Source of the DNA: Alistipes excrementigallinarum | Lineage (GTDB): Bacteria; Bacteroidota; Bacteroidia; Bacteroidales; Rikenellaceae | Assembly: GCA_019112825.1 (NCBI GenBank) | Contig: DXIP01000012.1 | Coordinates: 1 to 58,629, forward strand | Reading direction: 5' to 3' | Length of the DNA: 58,629 nucleotides | Shown here: in pieces, positions 7,956-15,373 of the stretch | How positions within the stretch are numbered: position 1 is the first letter of the stretch | Layout: the number at the start of each line of letters is the position of its first letter | Made by a program: the position numbers and the translations under genes | The notes under the pieces: model-generated | What the model was told of the DNA's origin: nothing | Seen by the model: only the letters and a program-made list of their open reading frames with translations | Databases searched by the model: none

Positions 7956-8813
7956 CTACCGGCTCTTCGATTTCGACTTCGGCTTTCCCGCCGGACGGCT
8001 TTCGGCCGCCGGGCGGGATTTTTTACGCACCGACCATCCGAAACGGCCCAGGCTGCGCCCCAGAGCGAAGTATTCGCCGTGCGAGTAGGCAATCAGCCCG
8101 GCCCGCTCCAGGTCGAAGCGCCCCGTTGCGGGGTCGATGTAGGCGGGGTCGACCTGCACGCCGACCACCTCGGCCAGAAAGAGGTCGTGCGAACCGAGCG
8201 GCAGCCGCTGACGCACGCGGCACTCGATGTTGACGGGCGACTCGGCCACCAGGGGCGCCTCGACCCGGTCGGAGGGGAGCGGCGTGAGCCCCGCCTCGCG
8301 GAACTTGTCGCAGTCACGACCCGAGCGGACGCCGCACCAGTCGGTGGCGCGGGCCAGCGCCTGCGTGGTGAGGTTGATGACGAAGGCCCCCGTGCGGCGG
8401 ATAATCTCGTAGGAGTGGCGCTCGGGGCGGAGCGAGATGGAGCACATCGGCGGATTGGTGCAGACGGTGCCCGTCCAGGCGACGGTCAGCAGGTTGTACT
8501 CCTCGGGGGTGGCGCCGCAGCTCACCAGCACGGCCGGCAGCGGGTAAATCAGCGTGCCGGGCTTCCAGCGCTCACGGGCCGCCGCTGCCGGAGCGGTCAA
8601 AGCCGGAGCCGGGGCGGTCAAAGCCGGAACCGGAGCGGTCAAAGCCGGAACCGGAGCGGTCGAAGGCTCAGAGGGTGACGGAGCAGCGGAGCGGTCCTCA
8701 CCGTCGGAGGAGCGGCGGGCGGAGGCGGTCGAAGGGCGTCCGGCAGAGGAGGGCCGGCGTGCGGGACGGGCCGGGGTTGCATTCCGGCGGGCGGAGGTTT
8801 TGCGTTTTTCCAT
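7956..8813 (-). CDS. Flavin reductase-like protein with low-complexity N-terminal insertion
   Basis: 285 aa. The homologous part (residues about 82-270) is a flavin reductase-like split barrel (PF01613, FMN-binding) starting WKPGTLIYPLPAVLVSCG and containing VAWTGTVCTNPPMCSISLR and AFVINLTTQALA. It is probably an FMN-dependent reductase or oxidoreductase with unknown substrate. Relatives usually begin a few residues before WKPGT. Here the normal-looking start MEKRKT is separated from it by about 75 Ala/Pro/Ser/Arg-rich residues, part of them encoded by a 21-bp tandem repeat. The C-terminus is also a Lys/Arg/Ser tail. Both look like expanded low-complexity DNA translated in frame. It is in line with, and 25 bases downstream of, the esterase gene. 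Confidence 0.8.
   Translation of the reverse strand: MEKRKTSARRNATPARPARRPSSAGRPSTASARRSSDGEDRSAAPSPSEPSTAPVPALTAPVPALTAPAPALTAPAAAARERWKPGTLIYPLPAVLVSCGATPEEYNLLTVAWTGTVCTNPPMCSISLRPERHSYEIIRRTGAFVINLTTQALARATDWCGVRSGRDCDKFREAGLTPLPSDRVEAPLVAESPVNIECRVRQRLPLGSHDLFLAEVVGVQVDPAYIDPATGRFDLERAGLIAYSHGEYFALGRSLGRFGWSVRKKSRPAAESRPAGKPKSKSKSR
8590..8660. repeat. 21-bp tandem repeat inside the flavin reductase gene
   Basis: Three full units and part of a fourth (8590, 8611, 8632, 8653), unit GGAGCGGTCAAAGCCGGAACC with minor changes. On the coding strand each unit gives seven residues of the type VPALTAP. Confidence 0.8.
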
Positions 8814-8838
8814 CAGAGGCGGAGATTTCAGAGGTTGG

Positions 8839-9744
8839 TCAACGGCCGGTCTGTGCCTCCGGTCGGGCGTCGGAGGAGGCAGCCGCAGAGGAGCCGCCGT
8901 CGAAGGCCCTCTCTTCCTCGGCGTCGGCAGCGGCGAAGAACTTGCTGAAGAAGAGCATCTGGTAGTCGATGGCGTTGGCCCAGTAGGAGAGCTCGTGCCC
9001 CCCCGGGCGGACGCAGAAGTCGTGGGGGATGCCCCGCCGGCGCAGCTCGCGGTGGAAGGCGCGGTTGACCTCGAAGATGAAGTCGTCGTAGCCGCAGTCG
9101 ATGATGAGCGCCGGCGTGCGGGCCGGGTCAAGCTGCGGGATGAGGTTGATGGGGGTCATCCGCTCCCAGTTTTCGGGCGACTCGGACTGCCGTCCCAGCA
9201 GCCGGTCAAGCTCCCACCGTCCGGGGAAGGGGCGGATGTCGAGCCCGCCGCTCATGCTCCCCGCCGCACCGAAGAGGTCGGGGTGGAGCAGCCCCAGCCG
9301 CATGGCGCCGAAGCCCCCCATGCTCAGTCCGGCAACGGCCCGGTGGCGGGCGTCGCGCGCCACGGGAAGGAGGGCGTCGGCATAGGGTATCAGCTCCCCG
9401 ACCAGAAAGCTCTCATAGCGGCTGGTCGTATCGACGGGGCTGTCCATGTACCAGCTCTGCCCGCCGTCGGGGCAGAGCAGGGCGATTCCCGTGCGGTCGA
9501 CCAGCGCGGGGAGCCCGGTTTTGATTTTCAGCCACGAGAAGGCATCACCGCCGTAGCCGTGCAGCAGCAGAAGCAGCGGCGCGGGGTGGTGCTCCGAAGC
9601 ACCGTCGGGCAGCACGGCCACCACCGTCACCGGGCGGTTCAGCACCCGGCTGTCGAGCGAAAGCGTATCGATGCGGGCCGCCGCTGCGCGGGAGCCGCAG
9701 AGCAGGGCGAGCAAAAGGGCGAACAGAACTCTTCGTTTCATCAT
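8839..9744 (-). CDS. Exported alpha/beta-hydrolase esterase
   Basis: 301-aa putative esterase (PF00756, esterase D/feruloyl esterase-like) with a signal peptide (MMKRRVLFALLLALLCGS). The oxyanion region is LLLLHGYGGD, the nucleophile elbow is AGLSMGGFGA, an acid residue lies near DCGYDDF, and the catalytic His is in RPGGHELSYW. It probably cleaves acyl or acetyl esters of carbohydrates in the periplasm. About 25 C-terminal residues are low-complexity (GGSSAAASS). The start is the first of two adjacent ATGs after the -7 box at 9768-9775; a longer reading crosses that promoter. It is divergent from xerC. Confidence 0.85.
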   Translation of the reverse strand: MMKRRVLFALLLALLCGSRAAAARIDTLSLDSRVLNRPVTVVAVLPDGASEHHPAPLLLLLHGYGGDAFSWLKIKTGLPALVDRTGIALLCPDGGQSWYMDSPVDTTSRYESFLVGELIPYADALLPVARDARHRAVAGLSMGGFGAMRLGLLHPDLFGAAGSMSGGLDIRPFPGRWELDRLLGRQSESPENWERMTPINLIPQLDPARTPALIIDCGYDDFIFEVNRAFHRELRRRGIPHDFCVRPGGHELSYWANAIDYQMLFFSKFFAAADAEEERAFDGGSSAAASSDARPEAQTGR

Positions 9745-9767
9745 GTCAAGCTGTTTTTTTCGATACG

Positions 9768-9775
9768 CAAAAATA
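9768..9775 (-). promoter_or_regulatory. -7 box of the esterase promoter
   Basis: Minus-strand TATTTTTG, 23 bases before the esterase ATG. It lies only 11 bp from the xerC -7 box on the other strand, so the divergent promoters overlap. Confidence 0.5.
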
Positions 9776-9786
9776 GGAAAAAACGC

Positions 9787-9794
9787 TATCTTTG
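9787..9794 (+). promoter_or_regulatory. -7 box of the xerC promoter
   Basis: TATCTTTG ends four bases before the xerC ATG, so transcription should begin at or next to the start codon (leaderless mRNA). Confidence 0.6.
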
Positions 9795-9798
9795 CTTC

Positions 9799-10701
9799 AT
9801 GCTCCCCGATTTCATTCAATATCTGGCCGCCGAACGGCGCTACTCGCCGCTCACCGTGCGCAACTACAGCCACGACATCGAGCAGTTCTACGCCTGGCTC
9901 GGCACCGACGACGAACACTTCGACCCCCGCGGGGTGACCGCCGAACGGGCCCGCGAGTGGATTCTCCACCTCTCGGAGCAGGGGCGGCTCGGGGCGGCCT
10001 CCATCAACCGCGAGGTCTCGTCGCTGCGCTCCTACTTCAAGTGGATGCTGCGCCGCGGCATCGTCGAGCAGAATGTCTTCCAGCGCATCCACGCGCTCAA
10101 GACCTCGCGGCGGCTGCCGGCCTTCGTTCCCGAGAGCCGCATGACGGGCATCGTCGGCGAGTGCGAGTTCGACAGCGAGCGGTTCACCACCGAGCGCAAC
10201 TCGCTCATCGTGCTGCTGCTCTACGCCTGCGGGCTGCGGCTGGCCGAGCTGGTGGGCATCGACCGCACGGACTTCTCGGAGGACTACACCTCGCTGCGCG
10301 TGCGCGGCAAGGGGGACAAGGAGCGCATCGTTCCGGTCATGGAGTTCCTCCGCGAGAAGATTTTGCACTACCTGGAGCTAATCGAGCGGCAAAATATTTG
10401 CAATTCTTCGGAAAAAGCGTTAATTTTAACTCAGAAAGGAAAACGCATCTCGCGCAGCGTCGTCTACCGGGTGGTCCGCGAAGAGCTGGCACGGGGCGGG
10501 GTTCAGGGCAAGCGAAGCCCCCACGTGCTGCGGCACACCTTCGCCACCCATCTGCTCAACGGCGGAGCGGACATGCGTGAAATCCAGGAGCTCCTCGGCC
10601 ACGCCTCGCTGCAGGCCACTCAGGTCTACACCCACAACAGCATCGCACGGCTGCGGGAGGTCTACAACAAGGCCCATCCCCGCGAAAAGGGTGGGAAGTG
10701 A
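9799..10701 (+). CDS. xerC: Tyrosine recombinase XerC/XerD type
   Basis: 300-aa chromosome-dimer-resolution recombinase. The SAM-like N-terminal domain (about 1-90) begins MLPDFIQYLAAERRYSPLT. The catalytic domain (about 105-295) carries all active-site residues: Arg in CGLRLAELVGI, Lys in VRGKGDKER, HVLRHTFATHL, LGHASLQATQ and the nucleophile in VYTH. Length and motifs match housekeeping Xer proteins, not element integrases. hpf follows after 24 bases in an arrangement often seen in Bacteroidetes. The family-typical start leaves only four bases between the -7 box and the ATG. Whether it acts as XerC or XerD needs the second paralogue. Confidence 0.92.
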   Translation: MLPDFIQYLAAERRYSPLTVRNYSHDIEQFYAWLGTDDEHFDPRGVTAERAREWILHLSEQGRLGAASINREVSSLRSYFKWMLRRGIVEQNVFQRIHALKTSRRLPAFVPESRMTGIVGECEFDSERFTTERNSLIVLLLYACGLRLAELVGIDRTDFSEDYTSLRVRGKGDKERIVPVMEFLREKILHYLELIERQNICNSSEKALILTQKGKRISRSVVYRVVREELARGGVQGKRSPHVLRHTFATHLLNGGADMREIQELLGHASLQATQVYTHNSIARLREVYNKAHPREKGGK

Positions 10702-10725
10702 TAACACCTCTTAAATCTTTGTGCT

Positions 10726-11022
10726 ATGAACGTACAGATTCAATCCGTGAAGTTCGACGCAGACAAGAAGCTGCTCGAATTCGTTGAGAACAAAATGGCC
10801 AAGCTCGACCGTTTTGCCGACCGCTCGACAGGCGCAGAAGTAGTCATGAAACTCGATAAGGACCACGACAGGGGTAACAAGGTAGCCACCATCACGCTCC
10901 ACATGCCGGGCGAGGACCTGGTGGCCGACCACCGCTCGAAGAGCTTCGAAGAGTCGGTCGACGAAGCCATCGACGCGCTGAAGCGCCAGCTGGAGAAGTT
11001 CAAGGGCAAGTTCGACAAATAG
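10726..11022 (+). CDS. hpf: Ribosome hibernation promoting factor
   Basis: 98-aa short HPF/YfiA protein (PF02482). It binds the 30S decoding region and inactivates ribosomes in stationary phase. It starts MNVQIQSVKFDADKKLLEFV and shows the conserved strand around EVVMKLDKDHD and the C-terminal helix SFEESVDEAIDALKRQLEK. It lacks the dimerisation domain of long HPF. It is cotranscribed with xerC and ends at a strong terminator. Confidence 0.95.
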   Translation: MNVQIQSVKFDADKKLLEFVENKMAKLDRFADRSTGAEVVMKLDKDHDRGNKVATITLHMPGEDLVADHRSKSFEESVDEAIDALKRQLEKFKGKFDK

Positions 11023-11051
11023 AACGGCGCACGACATACCCCCATGCAGCA

Positions 11052-11079
11052 ACGGCGGCCTTCGGACCGCCGTTTTTTT
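11052..11079 (+). terminator. Terminator of xerC-hpf
   Basis: CGGCGG (11053-11058) pairs with CCGCCG (11067-11072) around an eight-base loop containing TTCG, followed by seven T (11073-11079). Confidence 0.85.
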
Positions 11080-11366
11080 GTGCCCGCCGGAAGAGCCGCA
11101 CCGCGCAACCCGCAGCCGGACGGAATGCACCGCGCAACCCGCAATGGGCGGCGTGCGGTGCGGAGAGCGACACGTTGGCCTTTCCGGCACCCTCCTTCCC
11201 GACCGACACCCTTTTTTATATCCTTTCCGGCGGCGCGTTTCACCCGCTTCGGCCCGGCCGGCTCTCTTCTATCCGACCCCTTGTCGCTCACCCGACCGTC
11301 CACCCGCCTCCTTCGGGCCGCAGCTTCGCTCCGCCGCCCGCCCCACTTTTGCCGCAGCACGGAGCG

Positions 11367-12701
11367 CTACACGGTCCCCCGCTGCCAACGGCCGCTGCGC
11401 AGGTAGAGCACCGAGAGCAGCAGCGTGACCAGATAGTAGAGGTGGTCGGTGGTCCAGCAGAGCGCCACGTCGGCGCGCAGCACGAGCGTGAGCCAGAGCG
11501 TATAGGCCATATAGAAGAGGATGGCCGCCAGGACGATGCCCAGCGTCACGCGCGTGTGGCCCGTTCCCGAGACGGCGAACTGCCCGATGAAGGCCGGCAC
11601 GCAGAGCACGTAGGTCGAGAGCATCACCCAGAGCGAGGGGACGCCGTAGGCGACCAGCCGCGCATCGTCCGAATAGAAGCCCAGCACCCGTTCGGGGAAG
11701 AGGGCGATGAGGAGCGCCAGCGGCACGACGAACGAGAAGCAGAGGCGCGTCATGCGGCGGCAGAGCGGGCGCACCTCCTCCGCATGACCCGCGCCGATGA
11801 GGTTGCTCACCAACGAGCTGGCCGTCGAGGCGAAGGCGTTGACGAAGAGGAAGACCACCGAGCCGATGCTGCGGACCATGTTCGTCACGGCCAGCTGGTC
11901 GGTCCCCAGCCGCTCGATGCAGACGAAGAAGAGGAACCAGCTGAGGAAGGCCATCCCCTCCTGGAGCATCACCCAGACCGAGATGCTCAGGATGTGGCCC
12001 AGCAGGCGGAGGTCCACGCCGCCGAAGCGGAAGAGGCGGTAGCGGCGCCAGTCGAAGCGCAGCCGCGTGTAGAGGAGGAAGAAGAGGACCGAGACCGCCT
12101 CGGCGGCCACCGAAGCGATGGCGGCACCGGCGATGCCCAGCTCGGGGAGACCGCAGCGGCCGAAAATCAGCAGGTAGTTGAGCACGACGTTCGTCAGCAC
12201 CATCACCACCGAGTTGGCCGTAAGAATCCGCGTGCGGGTCGTCCCCACGTAGAGGGCGCGGAACATCGCCGCGGCGAAGGAGAAGAAGAAGCCCCAGACG
12301 CGCCAGTCGAGGTAGTCGACGGCGGCGCGGCGTACCGCCTGCTGCTCGACGAGCAGCGAGAAGAGCCCCTCGGCGCAGAGGCGCGAGAGGGCGAAGAGCA
12401 GGGCGGCGAGCAGCAGCAGGAAGAGCGACCCCTGCATGAAGACGGGGCCGATTTCGTGCAGCCGCCCCTCGCCGTTGCGGCGGGCGATGAGCACCTGCGC
12501 CCCGACGCTGAAGCCGAAGCCCAGCATGAAGACCACCAGATAGAAGACACCGGCCAGCGCCGAGGCGGCCAGCTCGGTGCGCCCGTCGCCGTAGTGGCCC
12601 AGGTAGATGGTGTCGGTCAGCCCCACGAGCTGCTCCATGAGGAGGCTTACCAGCACCGGAAGGGTGATTTTCAGTATGTTGCGGTTCGTGTAGCGCTGCA
12701 T
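11367..12701 (-). CDS. MATE-family efflux transporter
   Basis: 444-aa polytopic membrane protein of the MATE/DinF family (PF01554, two repeats), with about 12 helices. It exports drugs or metabolites in exchange for Na+ or H+. Characteristic segments are LVGLTDTIYLGHYG near the start, SVGAQVLIARRNGEG, and in the second half FVNAFASTASSLVSNLIGAG. The start MQRYTNRNILKITLPVLVS matches relatives. It lies 33 bases downstream of the tRNA-Glu terminator with no recognisable promoter between them. The substrate is unknown. Confidence 0.9.
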   Translation of the reverse strand: MQRYTNRNILKITLPVLVSLLMEQLVGLTDTIYLGHYGDGRTELAASALAGVFYLVVFMLGFGFSVGAQVLIARRNGEGRLHEIGPVFMQGSLFLLLLAALLFALSRLCAEGLFSLLVEQQAVRRAAVDYLDWRVWGFFFSFAAAMFRALYVGTTRTRILTANSVVMVLTNVVLNYLLIFGRCGLPELGIAGAAIASVAAEAVSVLFFLLYTRLRFDWRRYRLFRFGGVDLRLLGHILSISVWVMLQEGMAFLSWFLFFVCIERLGTDQLAVTNMVRSIGSVVFLFVNAFASTASSLVSNLIGAGHAEEVRPLCRRMTRLCFSFVVPLALLIALFPERVLGFYSDDARLVAYGVPSLWVMLSTYVLCVPAFIGQFAVSGTGHTRVTLGIVLAAILFYMAYTLWLTLVLRADVALCWTTDHLYYLVTLLLSVLYLRSGRWQRGTV

Positions 12702-12733
12702 GGGTACAGGGGTTTCGGGTCGGGTGCGGAGAC

Positions 12734-12763
12734 AAAAAAAGCGACCGGAAGTTCGGTCGCCTT
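12734..12763 (-). terminator. Terminator of tRNA-Glu
   Basis: GCGACCG (12741-12747) pairs with CGGTCGC (12754-12760) and is followed in the minus direction by seven T. It starts right after the tRNA 3' end. Confidence 0.75.
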
Positions 12764-12765
12764 AT

Positions 12766-12840
12766 TGGTAGTGGATAGGGGATTCGAACCCCTATGTCAT
12801 GCGTGAGAGGCATGTATCCTAACCCTTAGATGAATCCACC
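12766..12840 (-). tRNA. tRNA-Glu (CTC anticodon)
   Basis: 75-nt cloverleaf on the minus strand: acceptor GGTGGAT with ATCCACT (first pair G-U), anticodon stem CATGC/GCATG, loop CTCTCAC with CTC at the anticodon, T-arm AGGGGTTCGAATCCCCT, and an encoded CCA. Confidence 0.93.
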
Positions 12841-12854
12841 GTTGAATTGTGGTG

Positions 12855-12862
12855 CAAAGATA
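12855..12862 (-). promoter_or_regulatory. -7 box of the tRNA-Glu promoter
   Basis: Minus-strand TATCTTTG, 14 bases before the tRNA 5' end. Confidence 0.6.
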
Positions 12863-13096
12863 GCGACTAAAATCGAATCTGCAAATTTTTCGGTAAAAAA
12901 AGTGCATTTTTCTGCAAAAACCGCCCGCCAGGGGGCTTTCGGGGCGCCGAAGCACGCCACAGACTCCCCCGCTGCCTCCACCGGGCGCCGCGGCGCACCA
13001 CCTTCCACGGCCCCATCGCCCCTGCAACGCCCCCGACACCCTCCCGCCGGGGCGGCGATTCCGCGGCCGGCGCTTGCATTATCGACCGAGTTGTCT

Positions 13097-13104
13097 TATC
13101 TTTG
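13097..13104 (+). promoter_or_regulatory. -7 box of the lipoprotein promoter
   Basis: TATCTTTG, 49 bases before the ATG at 13154. The rest of the 312-base gap between the tRNA-Glu and lipoprotein genes is GC-rich, with no other signal I can identify. Confidence 0.55.
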
Positions 13105-13153
13105 ATTTCAGGAAGCTGCAAAACGGCGCTTCCCGAGAAAACACCTTTTCACG

Positions 13154-13879
13154 ATGAAACGAACCGGCATCCTCCCCCTGCTGCTCCTGGCGCTCATGCT
13201 GGGGGCCTGCACCCCGAAGAAGAGCGAACCCCGCTTCGAGACGCTGGCGCTCGACACGCTCGTGCACGCGGGCGCCGCGCAATACGACATCCAGTACCGC
13301 TTCCTCTCGCTGGAGGAGGCCGACCGCTCGCCGGCGCTGCAGGCCATCGAGGAGGCCGACATCGCCTACTTCTTCGAGCTGGAGGGCTTCACCGGCACGG
13401 CCCGCGAGGCGATGCGCACGGCCGTTGAGCAGCTCGCCGACGGCTCGATGCTTCCGGGCGACGAGGCGGCCCGCTACAGCTACTCGGTCGAGGCGACCGC
13501 CGCACGGGTCGACACGCTGCTCGTCTACACCATCACCCGCTCGGGCTATCTGGGCGGCCCCCACGACCTCTACGACACCACGACGCACACCTATTCGCTC
13601 GAGGGGGGCTACGAACTGACGCTGGGCGACCTCTTCACCCCGCAGCAGCAGGAGCGCCTCGCCGGCCTCATCCGCTCCCGGCTGCGGGCGCAGTACCACG
13701 TCTCCGACGACGAGGGGCTCGCCGCGCTGGGCTTTTTCCCCGACTACATCCTCCCGTGCGAGAACTTCCAGCCCACCGACGAGGGCATCCTCTTCCGCTA
13801 CGCCCCCTACGAAATCGGCGACAATGCGCTGGGCGACATCGAGGTGCTGGTCAGCCGCGCCGAGCTCGAACAGCTCTGA
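13154..13879 (+). CDS. Lipoprotein with DUF3298/DUF4163-type domain
   Basis: 241-aa predicted lipoprotein. The signal peptide MKRTGILPLLLLALMLGAC has a lipobox ending at Cys19 (LGAC). The mature part resembles the DUF4163/DUF3298 pair seen in RsiV-like proteins: YDIQYRFLSL begins the first part and TLGDLFTPQQQERLAGLI marks the DUF3298 part, then FRYAPYEIG. RsiV binds lysozyme in Bacillus, but the function of the Bacteroidales lipoproteins is unknown. It has its own promoter and stands alone. Confidence 0.8.
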   Translation: MKRTGILPLLLLALMLGACTPKKSEPRFETLALDTLVHAGAAQYDIQYRFLSLEEADRSPALQAIEEADIAYFFELEGFTGTAREAMRTAVEQLADGSMLPGDEAARYSYSVEATAARVDTLLVYTITRSGYLGGPHDLYDTTTHTYSLEGGYELTLGDLFTPQQQERLAGLIRSRLRAQYHVSDDEGLAALGFFPDYILPCENFQPTDEGILFRYAPYEIGDNALGDIEVLVSRAELEQL

Positions 13880-13969
13880 CCCGACGGGCTCCGACAAGCA
13901 GCCGCCGAGGCCCAGCGCCCGAACTCCGGCGTCTGCTGAAGTCCGGCACCCGGCACCCGGCCATAGGCA

Positions 13970-14083
13970 ACCGACAGCCCCCACCAGCCGCCGGTTCCCA
14001 AAGCCCGACGCCCTGTGACCGACAGCCCCCACCAGCCGCCGGCCCCCAAAGTCTTGTGACCGGCAGACGGCACCAGCCGCCCG
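13970..14083. repeat. Three direct repeats of about 25 bp
   Basis: A 25-bp unit beginning ACCGACAGCCCCCACCAG is identical at 13970 and 14018 and degenerate at 14059. Spacings are 48 and 41 bp. It lies between the lipoprotein gene and the small-RNA terminator and has no coding potential I would defend. Confidence 0.65.
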
Positions 14084-14193
14084 TCGCAAAATCCCCGCCG
14101 CCCGCCTCCTTCGGCGGCAATCCGCTGCAAACCAAAACCATACGCGCACTTCGCAGCCCGCCGCGGCATCCCCGCCGCACAACTCCAGACAAC

Positions 14194-14240
14194 AAAAAAA
14201 CGGTCCGGACTCTCACGAAGAGAGCTCGAACCGTTTTTTT
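14194..14240 (-). terminator. Terminator of the predicted small RNA (works on both strands)
   Basis: AAAAAAACGGT at 14194-14204 pairs with ACCGTTTTTTT at 14230-14240, with an inner CTCTC/GAGAG helix near the loop. Homopolymer runs on both sides let it also stop transcription coming from the lipoprotein gene. Confidence 0.8.
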
Positions 14241-14399
14241 CGACAGGGCACCACCCCCATCGAAAACGAGGTTCAATCGGAGGTATTCGACCCCGGAACG
14301 AGCACCGCCCCGTCGGTCTTAGCAGCAGTCGGACCGCTGCAACCTGCCGATTTCCTCAACCAACCTAAAACTACTAACCTAAATGAACCTTAAAACTTC
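14194..14399 (-). ncRNA. Predicted small RNA of about 206 nt
   Basis: A complete transcription unit is visible: a perfect minus-strand promoter (14404-14435), a start near 14399, about 160 bases without a defensible gene, and a strong terminator (14194-14240). The body can form GCAGC/GCTGC and TCGG/CCGA helices. Its first 50 bases are shared with a second locus at 15206-15254. The RNA family is not recognised, and 5' and 3' ends are estimates from the signals. Confidence 0.5.
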
Positions 14400-14478
14400 A
14401 CTGCAAAGGTAAGGGGCTGTTTTGAATTATGCAAATATTTTAGTAATATTCTAAATATATTTAACAATTTGGTAACAT
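14351..14478. repeat. 128-bp direct repeat, copy 1
   Basis: About 88-90% identical by eye to 15206-15333, same orientation. It holds a minus-strand promoter with AT-rich upstream DNA and the first 50 bases of the transcript. On the plus strand, 14383-14412 spells a nine-codon ORF (MNLKTSLQR, stop). Confidence 0.9.
14404..14435 (-). promoter_or_regulatory. Promoter of the predicted small RNA (copy 1)
   Basis: Minus strand: TTTG (14432-14435), 20 bases, TACCTTTG (14404-14411), the ideal Bacteroidetes arrangement. The upstream 45 bases are AT-rich and could act as an UP element. Confidence 0.75.
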
Positions 14479-14589
14479 AAACCGCCCTGGATGGGCCTGT
14501 AGAGGCACCGAAAACGATTGCGCAGACATTAGAACCCCATTTCGAACCGTTCCATCCGCTGCCGTTCCGTTCAGCCGAGGTGCCGGTTG

Positions 14590-15105
14590 GAGAATGCTCA
14601 AGCTGGGGAGAGGGTTCAAGCCGGGAAGAGTGTAGGCGGGGAAGGAAGGTGCGAGACGCGCGAAAAGAGGGCGTGCAGAAAGAGGCGCGCGGGAAAGAGA
14701 GCGCGCGGGAAAGGAGGCGCGAAAAAAAGGCGTGCGGGAAAGAGGGCACGCGGGGAAGAGGGCGTGAGGAAAGAGGGCGTGCAGGAAGAGGGCGTGCAGG
14801 AAGAGGGCGCGCGGGAAGAGGCGCGCGGGAAAGAGAGCGCGCGGGAAAGAGAGCGCGCGGGAAAGGAGGCGCGAAAAAAAGGCGTGCGGGAAAGAGGGCG
14901 TGCAGGAAGAGGGCGTGCAGGAAGAGGGCGCACGGGAAAGGAGGCGAGGAAAGAAGGCAAAGGAAAAAGGCAGCAGGGCACCGGACACCTCAGAAGGAAG
15001 ACAGCAGCCCAAAAGGAAAAAGAACAACTCGGAAAGGAGAAAGAGCAGCTCGGAAGAAAAAGCAGGGCAGCAGACACCCCGGAAGAGGAGGGGCTGAAAA
15101 TAAAA
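14590..15105. repeat. Purine-rich low-complexity island
   Basis: The plus strand is almost pure G and A with interspersed GCGTGC and GCGCGC. Degenerate units of about 15-18 bases (for example GGAAGAGGGCGTGCA) occur many times. All frames give repetitive Arg/Lys/Glu/Gly or Ser/Pro/Leu/Phe strings, so I do not call a protein. Confidence 0.85.
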
Positions 15106-15156
15106 AAATTCGGAGCCGCCGGAAATTGGGTCCGGGCAGAACCGAAGCGCAAAAAG

Positions 15157-15254
15157 GGGCACAAAAAAAGGAAACCCGGAATCGGGCTGAGCCCGAACTC
15201 CACAGTTTCCTCACCAACCTAAAACTACTAACCTAAAATGAACCTTAAAACTTC
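15157..15254 (-). ncRNA. Possible second short transcript from the repeated promoter
   Basis: The promoter in copy 2 should start a minus-strand RNA near 15254. A hairpin TCGGGC-TCA-GCCCGA (15181-15195 region) followed some eight bases later by seven T near 15160-15170 may end it. The hairpin-to-T spacing is longer than usual, so the 3' end is weakly supported. Confidence 0.25.
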
Positions 15255-15333
15255 GTTGCAAAGATAAGGCTGTTCGGTGAATTATGCAAATATTTTAGGA
15301 ATATTCTAAATAAATTTAACAATCCCGTAACAT
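15206..15333. repeat. 128-bp direct repeat, copy 2
   Basis: Second copy of the element at 14351-14478. The plus-strand nine-codon ORF (15238-15267) again reads MNLKTSLQR plus stop; three base differences from copy 1 inside it are all synonymous. The two copies bracket the purine-rich island. Confidence 0.9.
15259..15290 (-). promoter_or_regulatory. Promoter in repeat copy 2
   Basis: Minus strand: TTTG (15287-15290), 20 bases, TATCTTTG (15259-15266), with the same AT-rich upstream sequence as copy 1. Confidence 0.7.
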
Positions 15334-15373
15334 TGTCCCTCCCGCGACACGGGGAATGCCTCTCCGAACGGTT

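Noticed and set aside
13970..14083. CRISPR-like repeat array
   Set aside because: There are only three units, with unequal spacing and one degenerate copy, and no cas genes. Spacer-like segments resemble each other. It is ordinary repeat degeneration.
14351..14478. RNase P RNA, suggested by a GAGGAAA motif in the repeated leader
   Set aside because: Only this short stretch matches; the other conserved blocks and the expected length of about 350-400 nt are missing.
14580..15236. Arg/Lys/Glu-rich and Phe/Pro/Ser-rich open frames on both strands of the purine-rich island
   Set aside because: They are open only because the DNA is low-complexity; every frame is repetitive, and no start signal or domain is seen.
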